A stretch of DNA of 64,000 bases from positions 175,139,315 to 175,203,314 of the forward strand of contig OV050030.1 of the NCBI GenBank assembly GCA_920105625.2, given 5' to 3'. Below are positions 1 to 9,100 of the stretch, one piece after another. Made by a program: the position numbers and the translations under genes. This stretch comes from Clusia tigrina (taxonomy: Eukaryota > Arthropoda > Insecta > Diptera > Clusiidae). Within the stretch, counting starts at the first letter, position 1. Each line of letters opens with the position of its first letter. The notes under the pieces are model-generated. The model made no database searches. It was not told the DNA's origin and saw only the letters and a program-made list of their open reading frames with translations.

Positions 1-1197
1 CGGCGGCATCGATTCAAATACTTTTTTCGCCGGAGCACTTTCATCCATTCGCACAACATTACCCAGCCAACGCAGCCGCTGTGTTTTAATGCGCTGAACT
101 ATATCAATGTCGGCGTACAGCTCATACAGCTCGCTGTTCCATCTGATTCAATAGACGCATATAGGACCATAGATCCTTCGAAGAATTTTTCTCTCGAACA
201 CCCCCAAACCTCGCTCATCGTTGTTTGTCATCGTCCAGGTTTGGGCACCATAAAGCAGGACGGGAAGGATGAGGGCTTTGTAGAGCGTAATTTTTGTTCG
301 TCGAGAGATGGCTCTGCTTCTCAATTGCCTACTGAGCCCAAAGTAACACCTGTTGGCAAGAGTGATTCTTCGCTTGATCTCCTTGCTGACATCGTTCGTG
401 GTGTTGATGCTGGCTTCCAGATAAACAAAATCCTTCACAACTTCAAAGTTGTAGTCGCCTACAGTGACGTGGTGTCCAAGACGCTGAGACTCTTTGTGTG
501 TTGACACCAAGTACTTCGTTTTGTCCTCGTTCACCGCTAATCCCACTCGCCTTGCTTCTCTCTCCAAGCCGGAAAATGCAGCACTCACGGCGCGGCTGTT
601 ATGGCCAATGATGTCAATATCATCAGCATACGCCAGTAACATGACACTCTTGTGGAAGATAGTGCCTGTGCGATTTAGACCTGCTGCACGTACGATTTTT
701 TCCAACATTAGATTGAAGAAAACACACGATAAAGAGTCACCTTGTCTGAATCCTCGCTCAGTAACAAACGGCTCAGACAAGTCATTACCGATTTTAACTG
801 AGCCAGTGGTGGTGCTTAGCGTCATTTTGCACAGCCGAATTAGCTTAGCAGGGACGCCAAATTCAGATATAGCGGCGTATAGTTGACTCCTTACGGTGCT
901 GTCGAATGCGGTTTTGAAATCGACGAAAAGGTGGTGTATGTCAATCTGCTTCTCTAGGGTTTTCTCCAGGCTTTGGCGTTGTGTGAACATTTGGTCAATG
1001 GTGCCTTTACCAGGTCTGAAGCCACACTGATAAGGCCCAATCAGTTCATTGGCGCGGTAGTTGGCACATATTGCCGGATAACCCTTCTTGTGGATTGGGC
1101 AGAGCACACTTAAGTTCCAGTTAAGTTCCGACCATATTTTGCAGATGAGCTGGTGCACGCGTTTCGTGAGCTTATCGCCGCCAGCCTTGAATACCAT
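1..1197 (-). pseudogene. RTE-like LINE reverse transcriptase, broken and cut by window edge
   Basis: This is the reverse transcriptase half of an RTE-like (BovB/CFDP2-type) non-LTR element, which would copy the element's RNA at a nicked chromosomal target. In the frame beginning at 1197 I see the fingers motif GFRPGKG (residues 59-65), palm A with FVDFKTAFDS (91-100), RQGDSLS (151-157) and the catalytic YADD (190-193). A stop at 145-147 ends the frame, but the same frame continues to base 1 with family-like sequence (RWNSELYELYAD, LRWLGNVVRMDES), so it is an in-frame nonsense mutation or small deletion rather than the natural end. Around 1053 the text jumps from CANYR to NELIGPYQ, which I read as an internal deletion of about 30 residues. 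The endonuclease half lies upstream at 1485-2723. Confidence 0.85.
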
Positions 1198-1229
1198 CAG
1201 CTCTGGCGGCTTTGTTGTTTTTGAGCCGC

Positions 1230-1469
1230 TTAAATAACTAGCAAGACCTCGTCATAGTCGGGGGGCGCTACTTCATGTTCGTCGTCAGCAACTGTGGGGT
1301 CGGGTTCATCTTCATTGCTATCATTAGCGCTGTCGCCATTCAGCAGCTTCGAGAAGTGTTCCCTCCATAACGTGAGTACGCTTTGGACAACCGGCACTAA
1401 ATTCCCGTTTTCGTCTTGGCAGGAATTGGAATTGGCTCCGGTCATAAAACCTTCCGTTTGGCGCCTCAC
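1230..1469 (-). pseudogene. RTE-like LINE endonuclease-RT linker fragment
   Basis: This is the linker that joins the endonuclease and reverse transcriptase of the same RTE-like element. The recognisable text is RRQTEGFMTGA, CQDENGNLVPVVQ and WREHFSKLLNGD, followed by an acidic stretch and PPDYDEV. It sits in a different frame from both neighbours, so at least two frameshifts separate the original single ORF. The sequence after 1230 continues with a KNNKAA-like segment in yet another frame before the RT begins at 1197. It is a decayed coding remnant, not a separate gene. Confidence 0.75.
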
Positions 1470-1484
1470 ACGTTCGTAGAATTG

Positions 1485-2723
1485 TCAAGCCATATTCCTG
1501 CTGCCAAACATCTCGCATTCTCTCTTTTCGGCTTCTCGTTTCTTGCGCCTAAAAATACGCTTCTCTTCCCTTCTCTTCTCTCGATATCGCTCCTTAGCAG
1601 CTCGCGATGCAGCCGATCGCAGGATGAGTTGGTATGCTGCGTCTTTCTCTGCAGCTGCGTTACGACACTCTTCGTCATACCAGCTGTTTTTCTTCGGGCG
1701 GTGATAGCCAATCACCTCTTCAGCGGCCGTGCGCATGGAGTGGGATATAAGCGACCACTGCGCGCAATTATCAAGATCAGGGGGAGAATCCGTCAGCATA
1801 TTCGAGAGCCGAGAAGCAAATGCGGTAGCTATCTGTAGCGATTGTAGCTTTCCGACGTCAAGCTTCCTCTGCGAATTAAATCGAAATTTTGCCACACTGA
1901 GGCGAGTGCGAACCTTAGCTACAACAAGGTAGTGGTCCGAGTCAATGTTGGCACCTCGAATTGTACGTACGTCGAACACGCTGGATGCATGCCTGCCGTC
2001 GATCACAACGTGATCAATTTGGTTCCTGGTTTTATGATCAGGGGACAGACAGGTGGCTTTATGAATATCGGGATGCTGGAATCTAGTACTACTAACTACC
2101 ATGTTACATGCTGCGGCGAAGTCGATCAGCCTCACACCGTTTTCTGATGACTGCTCGTGGAGGCTGAACTCACCGACAGTTGGTTCAAAAATGCCTTCTT
2201 TGCCCACCTTGGCGTTGAAGTCACCTAGCACAATTTTTACATCGTGGCGGGGGCATCGATCGAAGGTTTTTTCTAGTTGATCGTAGAAGGCATCCTTGGT
2301 GTTTTCGTCTTTCTCATCCATCGGAGCATGTGCGCTGATTAGGCTGATGTTAAAGTATTTTGCCTTAATGCGGAGTGTGGCAAGCCTGTCGTCGACTGGG
2401 CTAAATCCCAGGACTTTATCTCGCAGTCGTTTGCTTACCACAAAACCAACACCGAGTCTGCGATTCGTCGCATGGCAGCTGTAGTAGATGTCACATGTAG
2501 CTTTTTTTGAGCGTCCATGTCCCGTCCATCGCATTTCCTGGAGTGCGGTGACGTCAGCTTTATATTTTTCGAGGACGTCAACCAGCTGGATAGAGTCACC
2601 TTCCCTATTAAGGGTCCGGACATTCCAGGTGCATATTCTTAAATCGTGTTCCTTATAACGTTTGCGAGGGTTGTCGTCAACAGTTGTGGGGTATTTCATC
2701 CGAGGCTTCAATCTTATATTCAC
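1485..2723 (-). pseudogene. RTE-like LINE AP-endonuclease domain, nearly intact
   Basis: This is an apurinic-type (exonuclease III fold) endonuclease that would nick target DNA to prime reverse transcription. The full set of family signatures is visible: WNVRTL with Asn34, LQEMRW with Glu63, LGDFNAKVG with Asp168 and Asn170, QIDHVVID with Asp237 and SDHYLV with Asp263/His264. The catalytic residues therefore look intact over about 290 residues. A basic tail rich in Arg, Lys and Glu follows, and the frame is lost near 1485. The Met at 2723 is taken as start because the segment just before the endonuclease (KPRMKYPTT, then RICTWNV) is typical of this clade. It is the best preserved piece of this element; the RT half is broken. 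Confidence 0.85.
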
Positions 2724-3005
2724 TGGATTATTTGTTTTTTATGTGGCGGGTTCCAAGCCCAGCGCACAACCCTAAGCTAGGGATTTTTTGTTTGGTAGTG
2801 GTAACCCACTTCGGGGGTATGGGCGCTGCCGTTGGTACCTATAGTACTCCTCCGCCACCGTTCCTACATGCGAGACCCCTTTGATGAATCCTTAAACCGA
2901 ATATGTCAGAGTGGCCTCACCAAAGCTCCCTCTCTCGTTGGCCCTGACCAAGGATCCCACATGTGTTGGTTACCACATCTTCACCTAGGTTGCTCAGGTT
3001 ACCAG
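2724..3005 (-). other. probable 5' leader of the RTE-like LINE
   Basis: This non-coding stretch directly precedes the endonuclease ORF on the minus strand and is more GC-rich than its surroundings. I infer that it is the 5' untranslated region of the RTE-like element. The boundary is set where Helitron-like coding sequence begins on the other strand near 3006; no target duplication could be seen. Confidence 0.4.
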
Positions 3006-3006
3006 C

Positions 3007-3203
3007 GTGCACCACGTGGAGGTGAGAGTAGGAAGATTTAAGAGACATGAGCCGTTAGTAGCAGGAAACCCTAACGTGAACCTGTCCCCCTTGGCAACCA
3101 ACCAGTCAATTAAATACATCTGTAAATATGTACACAAAGGTAGCGACATGGCCGTTTTCGCTGAAGAAGGTGTGAATGAAAATGATAGGTTGCACGCTAC
3201 CAA
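3007..3203 (+). pseudogene. Helitron Rep nuclease C-terminal fragment
   Basis: This is the end of the Helitron replication-initiator (HUH/Y2-type) domain, which would cut and join the strand during rolling-circle transposition. The segment NQSIKYICKYVHKGSDMAVF carries the paired tyrosines of the Y2 motif (Tyr37 and Tyr41 from the first Met). The two-histidine HUH motif that normally lies upstream is missing because the element is truncated at about 3006. The frame is lost near 3195-3204, where the family sequence continues one frame over. A Met at 3007 is not the natural start. Confidence 0.75.
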
Positions 3204-4106
3204 ATGGGCAAATACATCAGCAGCATTGAAGCTGTATGGCGAATTCTTTCTTTCCCTATTCATGAAAGAGATCCAGTTGTCGTTCATTTGGCTATTCACC
3301 TCGAAATCGGCCAACGATTATATTTTACTGAACAAAATGCAGCAGAACGAGCAGTTATTCAACCAAAAACAACATTGACTGATTTTCTTCGTTTATGCCA
3401 ACAACAAAATGATTTTGGTCGATTTGCGAGAACATTGCTCTATGCTGACGTACCAACCTATCTCACGTGGAATAAGTCGAGAAAAACAAGGGAACCCTGT
3501 AAAAGAGGAAAAGCTGTTGCCGATTATCCAGGAATATTTTGTAATAATGCATTAGGCCGACTATACACAGTTCATCCCAGACAGCGAGAATGCTTTTTTT
3601 TACGATTGTTGTTAATAAATATTCCTGGACCAACATCGTTCGAATATTTGAAAACTGTAAATGGTCAACTACATACAACGTATCATGATTCATGCCGAGC
3701 ACTAGGATTATTAGAAAGAGATTTGCATTGGGATTTAACTCTTGTCGACGCTGCTCCCAGTTCAACGCCACGCCAAATACGAATATTGTTTGCCATTTTA
3801 TTAACAACATGCTATCCAACAAATCCAACTGAATTATGGGAAAAATATAAGGATGCAATAAGTGAAGGTATACTTCATGCGCTTCGTACAATTCGTGCAG
3901 ATCTTAATTTAGATTTCACGCCAGAAATATATAATGAAGCTTTGATCACGCTGGAAGATTTATGCATGCATATTTCGAATGAATCACTCATGAAATTGGG
4001 AATGCCATCCTCCAATCGACCAGCAAGTGATTTGTTTAACCGAGATATGCAACGTGAACAATCATACAATATTGATCAGTTGGTTGAATATGTTCAAACA
4101 AATAAC
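3204..4106 (+). pseudogene. Helitron central region (Rep-helicase connector)
   Basis: This segment joins Rep to the helicase in Helitron proteins. Family text is clear: ISSIEAVWRILSFPIHERDP, VVHLAIHLEIGQRLYFTEQN, then PGIFCNNALGRLYTVHPRQR, ECFFLRLLLINIPGPTSFEY, GLLERDLHWDLTL and CYPTNPTELWEKYKDAISE. It is an open frame of about 300 codons. The frame breaks near 4105, where the helicase text PKLLPEQKRILTTIMHTVAA continues in another frame. The region is well conserved for a relic, which suggests moderate age. Confidence 0.8.
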
Positions 4107-4754
4107 CAAAATTATTACCAGAGCAAAAAAGAATTCTCACTACAATTATGCATACAGTCGCTGCTGAAGAAGGTGGTTTCTTATTTTTGGATGCACCAGG
4201 CGGAACTGGAAAGACGTTTTTAATTTCACTTCTATTAGCACAAATACGTTCTCAAAGTAAAATTGCTTTGGCCATCGCATCATCTGGAATTGCTGCGACA
4301 TTATTAGACGGAGGCAGAACAGCACATTCTGTACTGAAATTGCCATTAAATATACAAACGAATGAAAATGTTGTATGCAACATTAAAAAGCATTCCAGTA
4401 TGGGTAAAGTACTATCAAGCTGCCACATCATTATCTGGGATGAGTGTACAATGGCACACGAATATTCATTGGAAGCACTAAATCGTACATTGCAAGATTT
4501 GAAAGGTAATGATAGACTTTTCGGTGGTGCTCTCATTTTGTTGTCTGGAGATTTCCGTCAAACACTACCAGTTATACCACGATCGACCTATGCAGATGAG
4601 ATCAATGCATGTTTAAAATCATCATCATTGTGGCGCAGCGTTCATAAAATGAAATTAACAACCAATATGCGTGTCCAAATTCAAAATGATCCAACTGCTG
4701 CACGCTTTTCTAAACAATTGCGTGATATTGGTGATGGAAAAATTGCTATAGACC
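4107..4754 (+). pseudogene. Helitron PIF1-type helicase, N-terminal half
   Basis: This is the ATP-binding half of a superfamily 1B DNA helicase, which would unwind the donor strand in Helitron transposition. Walker A is seen as GGTGKTF near 4200, motif Ia-like text as SSGIAATLL, Walker B as IIWDECTMAH near 4430 and motif III as LSGDFRQTLPVI near 4545. The open frame closes at 4765, but the last codons are not Helitron: a LINE has inserted after 4754. The second half of the helicase resumes at 6262, and joining across the duplicated ATAGACC gives continuous family sequence (KIAIDPIKQTVRLPDDF). Confidence 0.85.
4748..4754 (+). repeat. left target-site duplication ATAGACC
   Basis: This heptamer precedes the LINE insertion and is repeated exactly at 6255-6261. 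Removing one copy with the insert restores the helicase frame. The match of repeat, A-rich tail and frame makes it a target-site duplication rather than a chance repeat. Confidence 0.85.
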
Positions 4755-6135
4755 GCTATTTCTAGCTTAAACTCGAGGAAAGCCTAGGTAATGACAAAAT
4801 CAGTAATAAGATGCTTTTAGAACTGCCCCGTATAGTAAGAAAAATAATTCTTTTCATTTTTAATGCTATTTTACCCCTCCAACAATATCCTACTGAATGG
4901 AACGTTTCGTTGATTACCATGATACCTAAGCCCGGAAAAGACCATACGAAAGCAGAATCTTATAGACCTATTAGCCTATTATCCAACATGTCAAAACTAT
5001 TTGAAAAACTACTTATGAGCAAGCTGACCCCCATACTAAATGAGAATGGATGCATTCCAGATCATCAATTTGGATTCAGAAGAATAGCATAGCACTGGAT
5101 TCAGAAGAATAGCATAGCACTATTGAACAAACACATTTACTCGTACTTGTAAACGTACTTACAAAGACATTCGAAGAAAAGAGATATTGTTCTGCCCTCT
5201 TCATTGACGTTTCCCAGGCTTTTGATAAAGTATGGCATGAAGGTTTAATTTTGAAATTAAAGCAAAACTTACCCGCAAACACTCATAAGCTATTTAAAAA
5301 CTATTTATCTGGACGAAAATTTATCATCAAAGAAGGTAATTTTCTGAGCCCACCTCAACCGATTCAAGCCGGCGTTCCCTATGCAGCATTCTGGGTCCTA
5401 TTTTATATTTGATATACGCCTCTGATATGCCAATAAGCAATAATATCCACGTATCAACACGCTTTCCTAAGCGTCCACGAAAACCCTCAAGAAGAATCCC
5501 GCAAATTACAGGAATATATATCTCAGTTGGAAAAATGGCTACAACAATGGAGGATAAAGCTGAACGAACAAAAATGTGTACATATTACATTTACATTGCG
5601 CAGGGAAACATGCCCGCCTATCCATATCAACAGCTAGACTATACCACAACACAGCGAGGTTAAATACCTCGGTATTCATCTTGATCGTCGATTAACATGG
5701 AAAACCCACATAAAAGCAAAGTTGATCCAAATGAAACTAAAAACAGTTCAAATTAACTGGCATATTGATAGAAATTCTACACTAAGCCTAGACTGTAAAC
5801 TTCTACTATACGACTCGATTCTAAAACCAATATGGTGCTACGGGATTCAGCTATGGGGTACTGCCTCATCGTCAAATATAGAGAAAATTCAAAGGCGACA
5901 AAATAAAATCCTCCGACTGATTACAGCCGCTCCGTGGTATGTCAAAAATTCGTGCATTCACAAAGATCTAAACGTCCCGATGGTTAAAAATGTGTTTTCA
6001 AAACATGTGACAACGTATATTAAGAAGCTTGAGTTCCACCCAAATCCACTGGTCCGCAATATTCTAAATTATAGAGATCACACTTGGCTGAGAAGGAGAG
6101 ACACCCTTGCTCTCAGACGATTAGGTGAGACGTGA
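4755..6135 (+). pseudogene. jockey-clade LINE reverse transcriptase, several frameshifts
   Basis: This is the reverse transcriptase and C-terminal region of a jockey-clade element. In successive frames I see TMIPKPGKDHTKAESYRPIS, SKLFEKLL, DHQFGFR, then HSTIEQTH, SALFIDVSQAFDKVWHEG (palm A), QAGVP, and in the last frame LLLYDSILKPIWCYGIQLWG, KIQRRQNKILRLITAAPWYV and HKDLNVPMV. A frame break near 4795, a 25-bp tandem duplication at 5071-5120 and further breaks near 5385-5410 and 5660 disrupt the ORF; the YADD box region around 5410 is damaged. It cannot encode an active enzyme. Confidence 0.85.
5071..5120 (+). repeat. 25-bp perfect tandem duplication inside the LINE
   Basis: Bases 5071-5095 are repeated exactly as 5096-5120. 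Because 25 is not a multiple of three, the duplication itself shifts the reading frame of the reverse transcriptase right after the FGFR motif. The normal family text HSTIEQTH resumes after the second copy. Confidence 0.9.
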
Positions 6136-6254
6136 AAGTTTTTTCGTCTAGCATTGGCTTGACTTAATTAGAAATAGTTTTAGAGTAAATATTTGATTAC
6201 TTATTGTTAGTCCAATTTATATTGAAGATACAACAAATAATAAATGAGAAAAAA

Positions 6255-6261
6255 ATAGACC
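6255..6261 (+). repeat. right target-site duplication ATAGACC
   Basis: This is the second copy of the heptamer at 4748-4754. It follows the A-rich tail of the LINE and leads directly into the continuing helicase sequence. Confidence 0.85.
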
Positions 6262-6812
6262 CAATAAAACAAACAGTAAGACTTCCAGATGATTTTTGCA
6301 ATATTATGGATTCAAGAGATTCATTAATTGAAAATGTTTTTCCTAATCTTCGAGCAAACATCAATAATCATAAATGGTTGAGCGAACGTGCGATATTAGC
6401 TGCTAAAAATGTTGATGTTGATGCTACAAATATACAAATCCAAAACATGTTGGAAAGTGAATTATTTTCATTTAAATCAATTGATACAGTGGTGGATGAA
6501 AATGAAGTCGTTAATTTCCCAATCGAATTTCTAAATTCTTTGGATTTGCCAGGTCTTCCGTCACATAATTTACAATTGAAAGTTGGTTCCCCAATCATTT
6601 TGTTACGAAATCTCAATGCGCCAAAACTTTGTAACGGAACGAGATTAGTTATTAAAAAACTTGCGGCACACGTTATTGAGGCAACCATCATTAATGGAAA
6701 CTTCAATGGCTGTTTTATTGGATGGATGTTTTACTGCCAAGATATCAACAAAGCACAAGGCCAGTCAATGCAAATGTGTGGTTTAGATTTAGAGAAATCG
6801 TGCTTCTCCCAT
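6262..6812 (+). pseudogene. Helitron PIF1-type helicase, C-terminal half, truncated
   Basis: This continues the Helitron helicase after the LINE insertion. Family text includes QTVRLPDDFCNIMDSRDSLI, PIILLRNLNAPKLCNGTRLV and, near the end, DINKAQGQSMQMCGLDLEKS, which is the motif that precedes the last helicase motif. Between NGNFNG (about 6707) and DINKAQGQ (about 6742) some 30 expected residues are replaced by unrelated sequence, so there is an internal deletion. The protein stops after CFSH near 6812, exactly where an LTR-like sequence starts; the final helicase motif (YVACSR) is absent. Confidence 0.82.
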
Positions 6813-7015
6813 TATTAAATATGCGTGCGCTAATGACATTTAATATATATTAATGTTTATTGCCATATGAAGATGAACAGATAAATGTACAGTGAGAATG
6901 TATATATGTATGTGTTGTATTGATGATCGCTACGTAGCGCGATGTGTATTACTTGACGTCCACTGATCGACTGACTTTGCAAACGATAGAGCGATGTACG
7001 GTAGCATACACAACA
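6813..7015 (-). repeat. probable 3' LTR (or part) of the first gypsy element
   Basis: On the minus strand a purine run (AAGGGG) ends at about 7016 and is followed by TGTTGTGTATGC, which is the expected order of polypurine tract and LTR start. The pol ORF ends just before it at 7020. I place the other end at the break of the Helitron sequence near 6812. The terminal CA is not evident and the other LTR is missing, so the full length is unknown. Confidence 0.5.
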
Positions 7016-7019
7016 CCCC

Positions 7020-8500
7020 TTAACACCCAGAATAGAAATGCGTAGGCTTTCTATTGCGGCTGGTCCTACGAGGTGTAGGTGGAGCCGGTGATGAATGAGC
7101 CACTGGATGTGGACTTACTGGCGGAGATTCAGCTTCATTAGTAGGCTCCAAAATACTATGATCACACATTGTTAATAAGTCCTCTGTAGCTGGACTTCGA
7201 CAGTTGGCATCGTTCGATGATGCTATACGATTCCTAAGCTGATCTTGGTGACGCTTGACGACCCGGGAGTCGCTCAGACGGACAGTGTATGATATAGGCC
7301 CAGTTTGATCACACACTTGTCCCTCGATCTATTTTGGCCCAGTGGCGTAGTTACGGGCCCACACTGGATTACCTGAAATTAAAGATTTGTTGCTGGCAGG
7401 CTCGGTTAGCTTGCCGAAAGTGATTTCCTGTGGTTGTATTTTGTCGAAATACGATTTAAGCTGTCGGTTCATGAGCAGCTCTGCTGGAGTACGGTTTGTA
7501 GTTGCATGCGGCGTGATGTGTTGGTTGAACACGAATCTAGCCAAACTGAGATCTATGTTCGTGTTTCGTTCCAGCTTCTTTAAGTAGTTCTTCGTGGATT
7601 GAACCATTCGTTCTGCTTCCCCATTTGTTGCCGGATGAAACGGAGCAGAGCGTATGTGGCGAATTAAATTGTTGTCCATGAATTCCTTGAATTCTGCAGA
7701 TGTGAATGCTGTGCCATTGTCCGACACTATCTCATCAGGAAGACCATGAGTGGCAGCCAATTGTCGAAGGAACTTGACTGCGGCTTCCGTAGATGTAGAC
7801 GGAACAACTGCGACCTCCAAACATTTGGAGAAAGAATCGACTACTAAGAAGAAAGTCTTGCCTTAAAAAGGGCCGGCAAAGTCGATGTGTAAACGAGACC
7901 ACGGAGTCCTAGCCGACTCCCAATTGTGTGATTCAGTTTTCGATTCCTCGTTCCTATTCTGTTGACACGGAATGCACTTCTTCACAGTATGCTCAATTTC
8001 AGCATCAATGTTGGGCCACCATACATAACTGCGAGCCATTGATTTCATCTTGACGATTCCTGGATGAGGCGCGTGAAGTGCTCGTACAATAGATGCTCGA
8101 GCCGGTGGTGGAATAACTGCACGGTTACCCCACACGAGAACTCCTCTATTTGCAGAGAGTTCATCTCGGCGGCAATAGAACGTATATAGGCTGTTTGAAC
8201 GCTCAATTTTGGTGCTAGGCCATCCCCTTAACACCCAGTTCAAAACTTTGGAGAGATCCTGATCCTTCGAAGTTTGGGATGCAATTTGTTGTGCCTTTAT
8301 GACTGAATCGGCTGATAATTCAATCATGAGAACATCTTGGGATGATGTTGACTCAGTTGTTGCCGCGATAGGACAGCGGCTCAAAAAGTCTGCATTGCCA
8401 ATTTTTGCTCCAGCGAGATGTATGAGGTTAAAATCGTATGCGTTGAGAAAAATTGTGTTCGAAATTACATTAGGAACTGCTTTTCTTGTAGTGAAGATTC
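7020..8500 (-). pseudogene. Ty3/gypsy integrase with tail, two in-frame stops
   Basis: This encodes the integrase of a Ty3/gypsy retrotransposon of the K02A2.6-like type, which would join element cDNA to chromosomes. From the N-terminus, the zinc-binding region shows HPGIVKMKSMARSYVWWPNI and CIPCQQN, then the catalytic core with HIDFAGPF (Asp), ATHGLPDEIVSDNGTAFTS (Asp) and HPATNGEAERMV (Glu), and a tail with PVWARNYATGPK. Two stops lie in a single continuous frame: one at 7863-7865 right after AGPF and one at 7329-7331 where Trp is expected after ATGPK. Beyond the second stop the frame continues to 7020 with IEGQVCDQTGPISYTVRL and a Pro/Ser-rich end. A frameshift near 8510 separates it from the RNase H. 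Confidence 0.85.
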
Positions 8501-9100
8501 CTAATAAAGGGCGGTGATTAGTGACGAGTGTAAATAAAGGTAGGTGTGGAATTTTTTAACTCCTGAGACGAGCGCTTCTCTATCTATTTGTGCATAGTTG
8601 CGTTCTGCTTTGGACAGTGTTCGTGAGTAGAATGCGATTGGCTTTTCCGATCCATCTGATAATTTATGGCTGAGGACTGCTCCGAGTCCATATGGCGATG
8701 CGTCACATGTTAGTACTAGCGGCAACTGCGCAGCGTAGTGGACTAACACGTCGTCTGATGTGATAAATTTCTTTAGTTTGCAGAAAGCAATGTCGTGCTC
8801 TTTCTGCCAAGTCCAGTGAGCGTTTTTATCCAAAAGGCGGTGCAAAGGTTCTGCAACTGTTGCCTTATGCGGCAAAAACGCATGGTAGAAGTTGAGTAGA
8901 CCCAGAAAAGCTTGAAGCTGCTTTTTGTCCTTGGGTGCTGGTGCATCATTGATTGCATTGACCTTTTCCACAGATGGCCGTATACCAAAAGCGTCGACTT
9001 TGAAGCCCAGAAATTCTACGGATGGTACACCAAATTGACATTTGTCTTTGCGTAAGCGTAGACCAGCTTTATCGAACCGTGCCAACACTTCGTTTAGCCC
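8501..9100 (-). pseudogene. Ty3/gypsy RT end and RNase H, 5' truncated
   Basis: This is the thumb of the reverse transcriptase and the RNase H of the same gypsy element. It shows VLARFDKAGLRLRKDKCQFG, VEFLGFKVD, FLGLLNFYHAFLP and the RNase H start VLTCDASPYGLGAVLSHKL with SRTLSKAERNYAQIDREAL. The catalytic YVDD region, protease and gag are missing because the element ends at about 9100, where BEL/Pao sequence begins on the same strand. The frame is lost after HTYLYLHSS near 8515 and continues one frame over into the integrase. Confidence 0.83.

Larger units (their letters stand above)
4755..6254 (+). mobile_element. 5'-truncated jockey-clade LINE inserted in the Helitron
   Basis: This is a 1.5-kb LINE insertion that starts inside the reverse transcriptase and ends in an A-rich tail (about 6230-6254). 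It is bounded by ATAGACC on both sides. The 5' truncation, A-rich 3' end and 7-bp duplication are the usual products of target-primed reverse transcription. The insertion must be younger than the Helitron. Confidence 0.88.
3006..6812 (+). mobile_element. Helitron relic split by a jockey insertion
   Basis: This is the remnant of an autonomous rolling-circle Helitron. It retains the end of the Rep nuclease, the long central region and a PIF1-type helicase, on the plus strand. The left end is cut against the RTE-like LINE and the right end stops abruptly near 6812 inside the helicase, where an LTR-like sequence begins. A 1.5-kb LINE (4755-6254) sits inside the helicase. Neither Helitron terminus (the 5' TC end, the 3' hairpin and CTRR) is present, so this is an internal fragment. 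Confidence 0.85.
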
